The notes: generated by a model from the letters alone, not told the origin. Shown: positions 1-9,896, counted from the stretch's first letter. The stretch is DNA of 43,321 bases from an uncultured Saprospiraceae bacterium (GCA_937929945.1 CALFUK010000021.1:1-43321); one strand, 5' to 3'. Numbers and translations: made by a program.

Positions 1-26
1 CCCTTTACTTATCTGTCTATAATGTA

Positions 27-34
27 TACATTTG
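27..34 (+). promoter_or_regulatory. Bacteroidota -7 promoter box of mfd
   Basis: TACATTTG is an exact match to the phylum's -7 element TAnnTTTG. It lies 4 bases before a GTG and 13 bases before an ATG in the mfd frame, so a transcript would begin at about 38-41. No clear -33 TTG is visible at the expected distance. The position favours the ATG at 48 as the mfd start, with a very short leader. Confidence 0.45.
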
Positions 35-47
35 CACCGTGGAAAAT

Positions 48-3000
48 ATGAGCCGCTTACTGACGCTCTACCAAGAGGACCAGCGAGCGAAAGACATTGT
101 AGAGAAAATAAGTGCTTCCACTCCCACCAGACTTTTACTAAGCCACATGGTGGGGGCGCAGGAGTGCTTTGTCCTGTCGGGAATAAAAGCCCAGTCCAAT
201 CAGAATCACATCTTCATCGCCAACGACAAAGAAGAGGCCGCATACATCCAGAATACCTTGGATAATATCGTCCCTGACAAGTCGGTGCTGTTCTTCCCTG
301 ACTCCTTCAGACGACCCAATGTATACGAAGAACTAGATAAGAATAATGTGCTCATCCGGACGGAGGCCATCAACAAGCTGAATATCCGAGCCCAGTCAGC
401 GGAGATTCTGGTGACCTATCCAGAAGCCATCTTTGAGAAAGTGGCAGACCCTGCGCTGATCGATAAAGAAAAAATCATCATCACTAAGGGCGAAGACCTC
501 GACCTAGATACCATCATCGAGCTGATGGTGGAGTACGGCTTCGAGCGAACGGACTTCGTCTATGAGCCGGGTCAGTTCTCCATCAGAGGCGGCATCGTCG
601 ATATCTTCTCCTATGGTAATGAATGGCCCTACCGCGTAGAGCTATTCGATGAAGAGGTAGAGAGCATCCGGACCTTCAATCCCACGGATCAGATGTCCAT
701 CCGCAACATCTCAAAAATCTCGATCATACCTGACGTCAATAAAAAATACAGGAGCGATCAGAAGGTCAGTATCTTCAAAGTACTGCCCGAGAACGCCGTG
801 GTGTGGATCCGAGACTTCGACATGGTACTGGATAAGCTACAGATATCCTTTGAGAAAGCAGAGCAAGCAGCTAAAAACATCAATGTCAAGCAGGATGAAG
901 ACCTCGAACAATTTTTTCACGATCGAGCCTTCATCTATCCGAATGAAGTATTGGACGAGATCGGAGAAAATCACATCATCTTTCAGCGGAAGGCGCAGAT
1001 GCCGCTCCAGTTTGACCTGCAGATAGACTATCAGGCCAAGCCACAGCCATCCTTTAATAAAAACTTCTCCCTGCTCATCGAAGATCTAAAAAAGAAGGAA
1101 GCTGCCGGAATAGAGGCTTACCTCTTCACGGACAATAATCGACAGATCGAGCGCTTCTACAATATCTTCGAAGACCTGCAGGCGAATGTCAAGTTTAATC
1201 CGATCGTCAAAGCCATCCACCAGGGATTCATCGATCCGCTGCTCAAGATTGCCTGCTTCACCGATCATCAGGTATTCGAGCGCTTCCACCGCTATAAGAT
1301 CAGAAAGGGATTCACCAGAGAGCAGGCCGTCAACCTCAAGATGCTGCGCGAGCTGCAGCCAGGTGACTTCGTCGTCCACATCGATCATGGTGTGGGACGC
1401 TACTCTGGCTTAGAAAAAATAGACATCAACGGCCACGTACAAGAGTCCGTCAGACTATTCTATAAGAATGATGACATCCTCTATGTGAGCATCAACTCGC
1501 TGCATAAAATTTCGAAATTCGTCGGTAAAGATGGCACAGCGCCCAAGCTGGATAAGATCGGCAGTGACGCCTGGAAGACGCTCAAGCGCAAGACCAAAAA
1601 GAAGGTCAAAGACATCGCCAAAGAGCTCATCAAACTGTACGCTGAGCGCAGAGCCTCAGAGGGCTACGCCTACGCAGAAGATGGCTACCTGCAAAATGAG
1701 CTGGAAGCCAGCTTCATCTATGAGGATACTCCTGATCAGTATAAGGCGACGAATGATGTGAAAGAAGACATGATGAAAGCGCACCCCATGGACAGACTGA
1801 TCTGTGGTGACGTAGGATTCGGTAAGACAGAGATCGCCATCAGAGCCGCATTCAAGGCCGTGGTCAATGGCAAGCAAGTAGCCATCCTCGTCCCGACTAC
1901 CATACTGGCACTGCAGCACTCGAAGACCTTCAGAGAGCGCTTTAAGGACTTCCCCGTCACGGTGGACTATGTGAATCGCTTTCGAACCACAGCGGAGAAA
2001 AAAGAAATTTTTGAGAACCTCGGCGAAGGCAAGATTGACATCGTCATCGGCACCCACGCCATCCTGAGTAAAAATATCAAATTCAAAGATCTGGGACTTT
2101 TGGTCATAGATGAAGAACAGAAATTTGGCGTCGCAGCCAAGGAGAAGCTCAGAAATCTAAAAGTCAATGTCGATACTCTGACGCTGACCGCCACACCTAT
2201 ACCGAGGACCTTACAGTTCTCACTCATGGCGGCACGCGATCTCTCCATTATCAGAACGCCGCCTCCTAATCGGCAGCCGATACATACAGAACGCCGCGTC
2301 TTCAATGACAATCTGATCAGAGAGTCCATCTACTACGAGGTAAATCGCGGTGGACAAGTCTTCTTCGTACACAATCGGGTCAAGTCACTACCAGACATCA
2401 CTGCCCTGCTACAGCGGCTGTGCCCCGATATCGATATCTCGATGGCTCACGGGCAGATGGAGTCTAAGAAGCTAGAGTCTACCTTGATGGCATTCATCGA
2501 TAAGAAGTTTGATGTGCTGGTCTGCACGAACATCATCGAGACCGGTCTAGACATCCCTAATGCGAATACCATCATCATCAATAATGCGCACCAGTTTGGC
2601 CTGAGTGATCTGCATCAGCTGCGGGGCCGCGTAGGCCGCTCCAATACCAAAGCCTACTGCTATCTATTCGCCCCACCCCTCTCCGTCCTGACACCTGACG
2701 CTCGTAAGCGCATCAAGACCTTGGAAGAGTTCTCTGATCTGGGCAGTGGCTTTGAGATCGCCATGAAAGATCTCGACATCAGAGGTGCTGGCAATCTACT
2801 CGGAGGCGAGCAGAGCGGATTCATCTCAGACATCGGATTCGAGACATACCAGAAGATCTTAGATGAGGCTATCCAAGAGCTGAAGGAGACTGACTTCAAG
2901 GATGTCTTCAAAGAGGATAATGAAAAGCCAGGCAAGCAGTTTGTCAGAGATGTAGAGATAGAGACTGACATCGAGATGCTCATACCCGATGATTACATCA

Positions 3001-3455
3001 GCAACATCCAAGAGCGCCTCAATCTATACACTGAGCTGGATGGCATCAATGATGAGCCAGCCTTAGACAAATTCCAAAAGATGATGACGGATCGCTTCGG
3101 CCCCCTACCCAAGGAGGTCAAAGAACTCTTCCATGGCCTGCGTCTGCGCTGGATCTGCAAGCAGATGGGTTTCGAGCGTCTATCGCTCAAGAAAAGAAAA
3201 CTCCGGTGCTACTTCATCAGCAATCCGCAGAGCAGCTTCTACGAAGGCAAATTCTTCAATGCCGTCCTCCAATACGTCTCTACAGAAGCCGTTAACAAAG
3301 GCATCACCCTGAAGCAATCCTCTAACTTCTTGATCCTGATAAAGGATAATGTCTCCCACCTCAGAGAGGCTAAAATCATCTTGTCACGGATGCTGGAGGA
3401 TATTAATGAGCGGGTGAATCCTGGCGTGAAAGCTCCGGAGGGCGCTGGGGTGTAA
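48..3455 (+). CDS. mfd: Transcription-repair coupling factor Mfd
   Basis: This DNA translocase removes RNA polymerase stalled at lesions and recruits UvrA for nucleotide excision repair. The product is about 1135 residues, close to the roughly 1150 of E. coli Mfd, so it is full length. In order there is a UvrB-like N-terminal region, an RNA-polymerase-interacting (CarD-like) domain beginning near residue 439 (PGDFVVHIDHGVGRY), and a superfamily 2 helicase/translocase core with Walker A GFGKT near residue 595, a DEEQ box, TATPIPRT and GRVGRS. The C-terminal regulatory domain follows. An in-frame GTG at 39 could add three residues, and the frame stays open to the window edge without an earlier ATG. 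I chose the ATG at 48 because the promoter box at 27-34 would place the transcript start at about the GTG. The family assignment is secure; the start is not. Confidence 0.97.
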   Translation: MSRLLTLYQEDQRAKDIVEKISASTPTRLLLSHMVGAQECFVLSGIKAQSNQNHIFIANDKEEAAYIQNTLDNIVPDKSVLFFPDSFRRPNVYEELDKNNVLIRTEAINKLNIRAQSAEILVTYPEAIFEKVADPALIDKEKIIITKGEDLDLDTIIELMVEYGFERTDFVYEPGQFSIRGGIVDIFSYGNEWPYRVELFDEEVESIRTFNPTDQMSIRNISKISIIPDVNKKYRSDQKVSIFKVLPENAVVWIRDFDMVLDKLQISFEKAEQAAKNINVKQDEDLEQFFHDRAFIYPNEVLDEIGENHIIFQRKAQMPLQFDLQIDYQAKPQPSFNKNFSLLIEDLKKKEAAGIEAYLFTDNNRQIERFYNIFEDLQANVKFNPIVKAIHQGFIDPLLKIACFTDHQVFERFHRYKIRKGFTREQAVNLKMLRELQPGDFVVHIDHGVGRYSGLEKIDINGHVQESVRLFYKNDDILYVSINSLHKISKFVGKDGTAPKLDKIGSDAWKTLKRKTKKKVKDIAKELIKLYAERRASEGYAYAEDGYLQNELEASFIYEDTPDQYKATNDVKEDMMKAHPMDRLICGDVGFGKTEIAIRAAFKAVVNGKQVAILVPTTILALQHSKTFRERFKDFPVTVDYVNRFRTTAEKKEIFENLGEGKIDIVIGTHAILSKNIKFKDLGLLVIDEEQKFGVAAKEKLRNLKVNVDTLTLTATPIPRTLQFSLMAARDLSIIRTPPPNRQPIHTERRVFNDNLIRESIYYEVNRGGQVFFVHNRVKSLPDITALLQRLCPDIDISMAHGQMESKKLESTLMAFIDKKFDVLVCTNIIETGLDIPNANTIIINNAHQFGLSDLHQLRGRVGRSNTKAYCYLFAPPLSVLTPDARKRIKTLEEFSDLGSGFEIAMKDLDIRGAGNLLGGEQSGFISDIGFETYQKILDEAIQELKETDFKDVFKEDNEKPGKQFVRDVEIETDIEMLIPDDYISNIQERLNLYTELDGINDEPALDKFQKMMTDRFGPLPKEVKELFHGLRLRWICKQMGFERLSLKKRKLRCYFISNPQSSFYEGKFFNAVLQYVSTEAVNKGITLKQSSNFLILIKDNVSHLREAKIILSRMLEDINERVNPGVKAPEGAGV

Positions 3456-3516
3456 GTGGAATTTTGATTTGATGATTTTTTGATGTGCTGTTCCTTTACT
3501 CAATGATTATAGCCTG

Positions 3517-3705
3517 TCAGGGGATGTACTGGTCCAGCTGTTCTCCATACACATTAGCATTCGCTGAGATGAAGTCATAGGTGGATGCGAGGTCAGACAA
3601 GTCTGGACCACAGGGCCATGAGCTAAAGCCCATGTCGAAGTGAGTGCGCACTTCCTCTGTCAGTAAGCTAGAGTCGAGGCATCTCTTTTTCGAAGCAATA
3701 CTCAT
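3517..3705 (-). CDS. Small hypothetical protein coupled to the upstream glycosyltransferase
   Basis: This 62-residue ORF starts (ATG at 3705) within two bases of the stop codon of the glycosyltransferase-methyltransferase gene, in the sequence TAGTGATG. A GTG overlapping the stop itself could also start it. That arrangement suits translational coupling. The peptide has no signal sequence or transmembrane segment and no motif I recognise; it contains two cysteines and a rather polar C-terminus. It could be a real small partner protein, the tail of a decayed longer gene, or a chance ORF. The only positive evidence is the tight overlap and the lack of another gene in this stretch. Confidence 0.35.
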   Translation of the reverse strand: MSIASKKRCLDSSLLTEEVRTHFDMGFSSWPCGPDLSDLASTYDFISANANVYGEQLDQYIP

Positions 3706-3707
3706 CA

Positions 3708-5351
3708 CTACTCCTTAACACAGACGAAAATAACATCCTCCTTAAAGACTGCATATGTCTCCATTTCTTGGTCCGACAATGTCTCTGCGTACCGACAGGC
3801 CTCTACCCTGAATCCCAGCTGCTCCAGACGATCCGAAAAGTCTTGACCGTATAATCTTACATGATCTGTCTGCCCGTAGAGCAGTTCATTTTCATCGCCG
3901 CTGAGTGACACATCGCTCTCTATGGTTTTTTCGGTATCTAAATCAATGGGGATCATGATTATAGCTTTAGCCCCTGGCTTAAGCACTCGATAGAGCTCTC
4001 GCATCGCGGCGATGTCATCTTTAATGTGCTCCATGATGTGGATGGCTAAGATGTAATCATAAGTCTTCGCAGGGCCTCCAATATCCGTCATATCCATCTT
4101 CTGCAGCTGCATCGGGTAGTCTGCAGGATTAAGATCTACAGCGGTGTACGCGATACTGCTGAGCTGACTGAATCGATCATACATCACCTCAGACGGCCCA
4201 AAGTGGAGTAGGCTTTTATTCGCCTGCGACTGGAATAGATCAGTCTCCTCCTCCAGGTATAAATGCAGGAGTCGATGCCTCTCCAGAGAATTGCAATGCC
4301 AGCATCTCGCATTTTCTCTCGACTGGATGCCGTAGGCTGAGAAGGTCTTATATTGGTGCCCGCAGCATGGGCAATGTACACCACTACCCTTTGCCCTCAG
4401 TCGACTGATCGTCTGGCTGATGTGAGTCTGGATGATCTGCCACAGGCGACCTATAGATGACACAAAGAGAGTCAGGCCGATCCTGATATACGACGCCCAA
4501 AGGCTAGTACTCCATCCGGCCTTACTGACTTCTTGCCAAGCTGAGCGGTACTGTCTTTCCTGATTTAAAAGAGCAGCAGCACGGATGCGCTTCTCAGCGA
4601 TAAGTCGTCTTCTGTCTTTAGCATTTAGACGCATACTGATCACTGGATCATGATTGATAAATAAATCATTGATGGCTTCGATCTGCAGGTCTGTCCTTTC
4701 GACGATTTCTCTATTTCGAAAGAGCTCCTTAGATCCCATGCGGTCGTGCTGCACGTAGACATAGGTCCATGCTTCGATCTGCAGCATATCAAAAACTGAA
4801 AAAAGCCGGAAGATCAAGTGGCTGTCCTGCCAATGTGGATAAGCCTCATGAAACCGATAAGTCTCTAAGCAGACTCTCGGAATGCAGAGACTCCAAACGC
4901 CACACATCTCGTGGCTGAAGAATCGGACCGGGTGCTGCGCTGTAGCTGTGTGCAGGATTGACTTTTGCTCGTGCGTACCATTTTTCGTGATAAATCCCAC
5001 TCTTAGAATGGTATCTCCATCCACTCCGCCGGCGAGCTGTGCTTGAAAGGTGGATAGGTATTCTGGCAAATAGTAATCATCATCATCCAAAAAGCAGATG
5101 TACTGTCCACGACTAGCATCGATGCCTGTGTTTCTGGCAATGCTCCGTTCATTATGATCGATGGTAATAATCCGCAGACGTTGCTCCTGAAGGCCGCCAA
5201 GGTAAGCCACTGTATCATCCGTAGAGCCATCATCTACGACAATCAGCTCCCAGACCTGACACGACTGAGCGATGACACTTTCCACAGCCCGCTGTAGTAA
5301 TGCTCTCCGATTGTGGGTCGGCAAGATTACGGAGAAGAGGACTTGATTCAT
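3708..5351 (-). CDS. Family 2 glycosyltransferase fused to a zinc-ribbon SAM methyltransferase
   Basis: The 547-residue product has two enzymes in one chain. Residues 5 to about 240 are a GT-A family 2 glycosyltransferase: SVILPTHNR at 7-15, VVDDGSTDD at 38-46, and the metal-binding acidic run FLDDDD at 87-92. A helical linker follows. At about 327-353 two cysteine pairs (CPCC and CWHC) form a probable zinc ribbon, and residues 370-547 are a class I SAM-dependent methyltransferase with a FGPSE glycine motif near 385 and a MEH-type post-motif around 440. The likely role is adding and methylating a sugar in a surface polysaccharide or glycan; substrate and sugar are unknown. It is divergent from another glycosyltransferase, with only 36 bases between the start codons, and a 62-residue ORF overlaps its stop. 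Both halves keep their motifs, so both are probably active. Confidence 0.85.
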   Translation of the reverse strand: MNQVLFSVILPTHNRRALLQRAVESVIAQSCQVWELIVVDDGSTDDTVAYLGGLQEQRLRIITIDHNERSIARNTGIDASRGQYICFLDDDDYYLPEYLSTFQAQLAGGVDGDTILRVGFITKNGTHEQKSILHTATAQHPVRFFSHEMCGVWSLCIPRVCLETYRFHEAYPHWQDSHLIFRLFSVFDMLQIEAWTYVYVQHDRMGSKELFRNREIVERTDLQIEAINDLFINHDPVISMRLNAKDRRRLIAEKRIRAAALLNQERQYRSAWQEVSKAGWSTSLWASYIRIGLTLFVSSIGRLWQIIQTHISQTISRLRAKGSGVHCPCCGHQYKTFSAYGIQSRENARCWHCNSLERHRLLHLYLEEETDLFQSQANKSLLHFGPSEVMYDRFSQLSSIAYTAVDLNPADYPMQLQKMDMTDIGGPAKTYDYILAIHIMEHIKDDIAAMRELYRVLKPGAKAIIMIPIDLDTEKTIESDVSLSGDENELLYGQTDHVRLYGQDFSDRLEQLGFRVEACRYAETLSDQEMETYAVFKEDVIFVCVKE

Positions 5352-5387
5352 TCGCGTGACAATTTTTATTAGTTTCGCTCAGGTAGC

Positions 5388-6509
5388 ATGCAAAATAAGC
5401 CTTTAATCATAGCCATTATCGAATTAGGGACTCATCATGAAGTATTGTGGTCAGTCTACCACCAATGCAGGGCGACCTACGACCATACACATGTCCTAAC
5501 GACCACGGATAATCATATGTTTCTTAAGCAGGAGTTAAAGGAAGACGACTCCAGCTCTCTACACATCAAGGAAAAGACAGTGTCAATGACCTCCTATCTG
5601 GATGCTATGCGACATGTACTCGATAGCTGCGATCACATCTTGATCACGACACTATTGCCCCGAGATTACCTGTATTTCTGTCAATGGGAATGGAGGCACA
5701 AGAGCCTCTTACTGCTCCATGATCTACACTATCACTATGCCAGCGATGAGAACATGATGATACCCACTACCCCTAGGCAGATCTCAGCACTGATCAAATA
5801 TAAGGCTATCAACTATCAAAAATCAGCAGCACGACTGGTAACAGAATACAGATGTCTAGTGTGTGCTGAGTCTATGCTACAGTATGCGAAGGCGCAGCAG
5901 TATGACACAGTGGTCGATTATCTAGACTTGGGCTATTCTCCGTCCAGACCCGTCATAAAGGCAACTAAGGGCTCCATCAACATCGTCATACCAGGTAGCA
6001 TCTCATCCCTGCGGCGGGACTATCAGGCTGTCATCGACGCATTAGCCAGGTCTACTCATCAGCACCCCATATCCATCATCCTAGCGGGGAGCACAGAGTC
6101 TACCACTGATGAAGCCATCATCAGTTCATTCAGGCTACTCAGCAGCTCTACGCTCACAGTCGTCTCTTACGACAGCGAGCTTAGTCATGAGGCCTACCTG
6201 AGCTGCTTAGCTCAGGCTGATTACCTCTTGCTGCCCATCAGACCTAATAAAGATGTGGGCATCATCAGAGAGCGCTATGGTTACAGCAGTCACTCAGGAG
6301 CCCTACATGACCTGACGCGGTATGGCACCAGAACCATCATCCCTGCGCACTACCCACATCAGAAAGCTACATCTCAGTTACTTATACCCTATGACAATGC
6401 AGAAACACTGACTCATATTTTAAGTCAATGCACGCCACGTGAAAAGACACCGTATCAATATGAGAGAAGCCGATCTATAATTGAGGTGTTTACTGCATTA
6501 GGCTTTTAG
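5388..6509 (+). CDS. Putative GT-B type glycosyltransferase
   Basis: This 373-residue soluble protein has no signal peptide. Its layout suggests the two-Rossmann GT-B fold: an N-terminal half with hydrophobic strands (LIIAIIELG, HILITTLLP, KSLLLLHDLH) and a C-terminal half beginning around residue 200 (INIVIPGSIS), followed by a repeat of strands ending in HEAYLSCLAQADYLLLPI near 290. The latter resembles the nucleotide-sugar binding part of family 4-like glycosyltransferases. The usual EX7E signature is not clear. It is divergent from the glycosyltransferase-methyltransferase fusion, which supports a shared job in glycan assembly. The family call rests on overall pattern and neighbourhood rather than a catalytic motif, so the specific activity is open. 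Confidence 0.5.
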   Translation: MQNKPLIIAIIELGTHHEVLWSVYHQCRATYDHTHVLTTTDNHMFLKQELKEDDSSSLHIKEKTVSMTSYLDAMRHVLDSCDHILITTLLPRDYLYFCQWEWRHKSLLLLHDLHYHYASDENMMIPTTPRQISALIKYKAINYQKSAARLVTEYRCLVCAESMLQYAKAQQYDTVVDYLDLGYSPSRPVIKATKGSINIVIPGSISSLRRDYQAVIDALARSTHQHPISIILAGSTESTTDEAIISSFRLLSSSTLTVVSYDSELSHEAYLSCLAQADYLLLPIRPNKDVGIIRERYGYSSHSGALHDLTRYGTRTIIPAHYPHQKATSQLLIPYDNAETLTHILSQCTPREKTPYQYERSRSIIEVFTALGF

Positions 6510-6614
6510 TGAGGGTATTGAGAGGTCAAACTTTCTTAGATGGCAATCGATAGGTGGGCATTCCGCTTGAAGTGATGGGTATCTTATTGGGTGCGTGCTG
6601 TTTTACAATATCAA

Positions 6615-9600
6615 TCAAAAATCCTTACCAAAAGCGACATACAATCTCGGATCCAGTACACTTCTGGACTCTACACCCCAAGCATAGTCCACCCTGATGT
6701 TATAACCGAGCAGCTGAGTCCTCAGTCCAGCCCCATAGCCATACACTAATGGATCTCTGAAGTACTTCACATTGATCTCTAAGATAGGTGGCTGAGATAC
6801 GGTAGCGGTATTGATGGGATTTTCGTCACTATTCGGCGTCAGCCCGTGCCACGCTGTACCAGCATCGAAGAAGCCGACGATCATAAAGTTTCTCATGAAG
6901 GCTGACCTAATCCGGCGTTGTGAAAAATACTTAAAGATCGGTATTCTAAACTCCGTATTCGTAAGTAAGAAGGTGCTCCCATTTCTAATATTAGTCTGAA
7001 ATCCTCTGAGGTTAGGCGCGATGACCTGATAGGCAAAATCCTTACCTGGCGGGACACCTATGTTATTGTTAAAACTGGACAAAAGCCAGTTCTCTACACC
7101 ACCTAAATAATAAAGCATCTTATCAGAGCCAAATGATGTCGCACCAGCACCACGCAGTGCAATGATGGCATGATTCAGGACAGGAATGTAGTGCCTGGCA
7201 TCAAAGCCGACCACAGTCGTAAAGCCCCTGCTGGCTTCGAAGCTGAGGTCTCCCGTCAGATTTACATCAAAGCGATTGACCACTTCTACATAGGCCTTGT
7301 ATCTCGTACCCCAAAGCACATTATCATCTTTGGGTATTGTACTATCAAAGACGTATTCGCCCTTGATGCTGATGCGCTTTTCATTGTTATCCTGCTGATT
7401 CACAGCAAATTCATTAGCGTGCAAGTAGAATCGCTTATCAAATCTCAACTGGCCCGTAACTCGCAGACTCGTGTAGACATCCAGTGGAAACTTAAGCCGG
7501 TAGAGACCTAAGATAGAGGAGGTCTTGATCTTCTGCGTGGGAAATGAAAAGCTCGGAATGGTATTCGTCTCCGTCTTGCGATAGATAGCCATGCGCTTAT
7601 CAATGAGCCCCCGATTATCATCAAAGATCGCGAAGGTCTCTAAGCCATTGAGCGAAGTCGGGACGCGCATCCCTGCCGTGATGGTATAGTCTTCGAAGAG
7701 ATCTTTGACCACACCTTTGAAAAGCAGTCCCATCGGGGCATTGGCTATTTCTCCATCATCCTGGGTATAGCTCTCCAGCCCTTCGAAGAGGACACTGTTA
7801 TCCATCTGGGTGGTGAATTGGTCTAACTTAAATTTTGACCTGGCAGCGACTGCTCTGGCTGAGATAAATTCGATGATGCGCTCTTGCTCCAGCTCCGTCT
7901 CTTCGATCCTATCCGTCGTCGAGGATCGGGAGAATAGGTCTATGGTTTCTTCTTGATTATTATCCAGAGGCGAGAGCTCTTCTGGATCTTCATATTTAGT
8001 CTGAAATAAATAGTCATCCGATAATACTTCTTTCTCAATCTCTTCCAGCTTAATGACTCCATACTGCGGTAGCTCCGGCTTCTCAGCAGATGTCTCGCTG
8101 GATGCCTGCACCGACTTAGCATTAGAGAGCGTATGTGGACTGATGGTCGTATCCCACTGCGGATATTCTAAGTAGGTCCTGTAGGCTCCATCCTCGTAGA
8201 GGGTATAGATGTATTTCTTAGACCCATTGACTGTGTGATGGCGAATGATGTTTCTGGATTTGTTAGAATTAGGATAGTGCTCATCTCTCACAGCATCCAG
8301 CACATAGCGATTCGTCATACCCGAGGTATTCGCGACGTAGGCTACTTTGCCATCTTCTGCAAAGAATGGGTAGCGCTCATTTTCATTGGGCGTATCGAGT
8401 AGCTTGATGATATCACCTGCTTTGTCAGCATAGGGCAAGAAGTAGATGTTATATTGATTGATCGGCATGATGGTATCTAGCTTGATGATCTCGCGGGAAG
8501 TGCTAGCTCGATTAGAGGAGAATAGAATCCCAGGAGAACCTTCTAAGGTCACATAGTGAGCATCGATATCATCATAGAAATCATTGGTGAGTTTCTCATA
8601 CTGACGCCCTTTAGAGTAATAGATCATCAGGTCAGAGTAGCCATCATTAGACGCACTCATGATGTAGTCCAGATCCGTCTTGTAAGATATATTGTAGACT
8701 CTCTGGATGTCCTCTGGTAGCGTCTGCTCCATTTGCTCTTCGGTCTCCAGATTATATTTGAGCAGCCTGATCTTATCTCTAAATTCGTAGACGATGGTCA
8801 CCTCCTCACCTGATGGATGCCAAGCGATCAGTGGATAATTATAGTCTGGCTCCTGCACATTATTACGGTATCCATTCTTAAAGATGAGTTTCTCCTGACC
8901 CGATTCCAGATGTCGGAGTTTCACCCACATTTTCCCGATGTCATTATAAGCATAGGCCAGCTCTTCGCCATTGGGGCTCAGCCTGAGTGCGCTCACTGGC
9001 ACGTGATCCTTATTAGAGAGGTCTAACTCTTCTATCTCTAATCCATCTTCGAAGACACCTTCCTCTGCTTCATACAGGCGGTTATAGAAGCTGGTCCATT
9101 CTTTCTTGATCACTTCAAAATTTTGCCCTAGTACGAACATGAAGGCATTGTCCAAATTCCGATTGAGACGCATCAGGTAGAGGATATTCGATACCGTACC
9201 CGTGCCGTAGGTCTGATCCACAAAATACCAAAATGAGTGCCCAGCTACCTTAGGCCTGAGCTTGGCGATTTTATTGAATTTCTTAAAATTAGGCTTGTCC
9301 CTAACCCAGAGGTCTCTTAGCTCATCTTCTACCAGATGATTCCAATCGTTGGACAGATACTCGACAATGCCTTGGGCATACCACTCTGGCAGATTAAGAC
9401 TGAGACTGCTCTGGACAATCTCCTGGAGGTTATTGCGGGCATACATCGCATTGAGGTATGCATTGGCGATGCCTTTTCTGATCTGCTGGCGCAGATTCCG
9501 GTGATTGCCATCGAAGTAGACGAACATCTTATTCCCGATAATCGTGGTATTCCCATGGGATGACTCGAAGGTCTCACTCGTACCTATATTACTCTGCTTG

Positions 9601-9896
9601 AGATCGGATTGATCCAGATAGACGATGATCTCTATCTTATCATTGATGCGATGCTCCATGATATTCTGAATCTGCGAGTGATCATACTCGGCCATCTGCA
9701 CGACGAACTGGCCGATGTTCTTCCCCTTACCATACCAGTAGGTGATGAAATTTTCAGTCTCATAGGTCCACCATTTATGATAGTCATCGTGATACTGTAC
9801 CCGATTTTTACCAAACTCTGTCGCTATGGACTGGCCTAAGACCTGCTGCTGACCGAGGCCATACAGTAGGATTGATATGAATATTAGTCTCCTCAC
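6615..9896 (-). CDS. Outer-membrane protein: degenerate peptidase-like domain, beta-propeller and C-terminal barrel
   Basis: The 1093-residue product begins with a signal peptide (residues 1-22, from a GTG start; no in-frame ATG lies near). Residues 30-290 resemble the MA-type gluzincin region found in some Bacteroidota proteins (LPEWYAQGIVEYLSNDW), but where HExxH is expected the sequence reads IRKGIANAYL, so peptidase activity is unlikely. Residues about 300-580 hold repeated TolB/PD40-like propeller blades (LRLSPNGEELAYAYND, IAWHPSGEEVTIVYE, YPFFAEDGKVAYVAN). An acidic linker follows, then residues 730-1093 look like an Omp85/surface-antigen barrel rich in alternating strands and ending in phenylalanine (VAFGKDF), as outer-membrane barrels do. 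It is probably an outer-membrane protein with a periplasmic scaffold. The function is unknown; transport or assembly are both possible. Confidence 0.75.
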   Translation of the reverse strand: MRRLIFISILLYGLGQQQVLGQSIATEFGKNRVQYHDDYHKWWTYETENFITYWYGKGKNIGQFVVQMAEYDHSQIQNIMEHRINDKIEIIVYLDQSDLKQSNIGTSETFESSHGNTTIIGNKMFVYFDGNHRNLRQQIRKGIANAYLNAMYARNNLQEIVQSSLSLNLPEWYAQGIVEYLSNDWNHLVEDELRDLWVRDKPNFKKFNKIAKLRPKVAGHSFWYFVDQTYGTGTVSNILYLMRLNRNLDNAFMFVLGQNFEVIKKEWTSFYNRLYEAEEGVFEDGLEIEELDLSNKDHVPVSALRLSPNGEELAYAYNDIGKMWVKLRHLESGQEKLIFKNGYRNNVQEPDYNYPLIAWHPSGEEVTIVYEFRDKIRLLKYNLETEEQMEQTLPEDIQRVYNISYKTDLDYIMSASNDGYSDLMIYYSKGRQYEKLTNDFYDDIDAHYVTLEGSPGILFSSNRASTSREIIKLDTIMPINQYNIYFLPYADKAGDIIKLLDTPNENERYPFFAEDGKVAYVANTSGMTNRYVLDAVRDEHYPNSNKSRNIIRHHTVNGSKKYIYTLYEDGAYRTYLEYPQWDTTISPHTLSNAKSVQASSETSAEKPELPQYGVIKLEEIEKEVLSDDYLFQTKYEDPEELSPLDNNQEETIDLFSRSSTTDRIEETELEQERIIEFISARAVAARSKFKLDQFTTQMDNSVLFEGLESYTQDDGEIANAPMGLLFKGVVKDLFEDYTITAGMRVPTSLNGLETFAIFDDNRGLIDKRMAIYRKTETNTIPSFSFPTQKIKTSSILGLYRLKFPLDVYTSLRVTGQLRFDKRFYLHANEFAVNQQDNNEKRISIKGEYVFDSTIPKDDNVLWGTRYKAYVEVVNRFDVNLTGDLSFEASRGFTTVVGFDARHYIPVLNHAIIALRGAGATSFGSDKMLYYLGGVENWLLSSFNNNIGVPPGKDFAYQVIAPNLRGFQTNIRNGSTFLLTNTEFRIPIFKYFSQRRIRSAFMRNFMIVGFFDAGTAWHGLTPNSDENPINTATVSQPPILEINVKYFRDPLVYGYGAGLRTQLLGYNIRVDYAWGVESRSVLDPRLYVAFGKDF

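Noticed and set aside
1656-2057. Antisense ORF of 133 codons inside mfd
   Set aside because: It lies opposite the conserved translocase domain, which explains the open frame; the translated sequence shows no family.
6615-9896. Active metallopeptidase
   Set aside because: The region aligned with the HExxH site reads IRKGIANAYL, and no other HExxH occurs in the protein.
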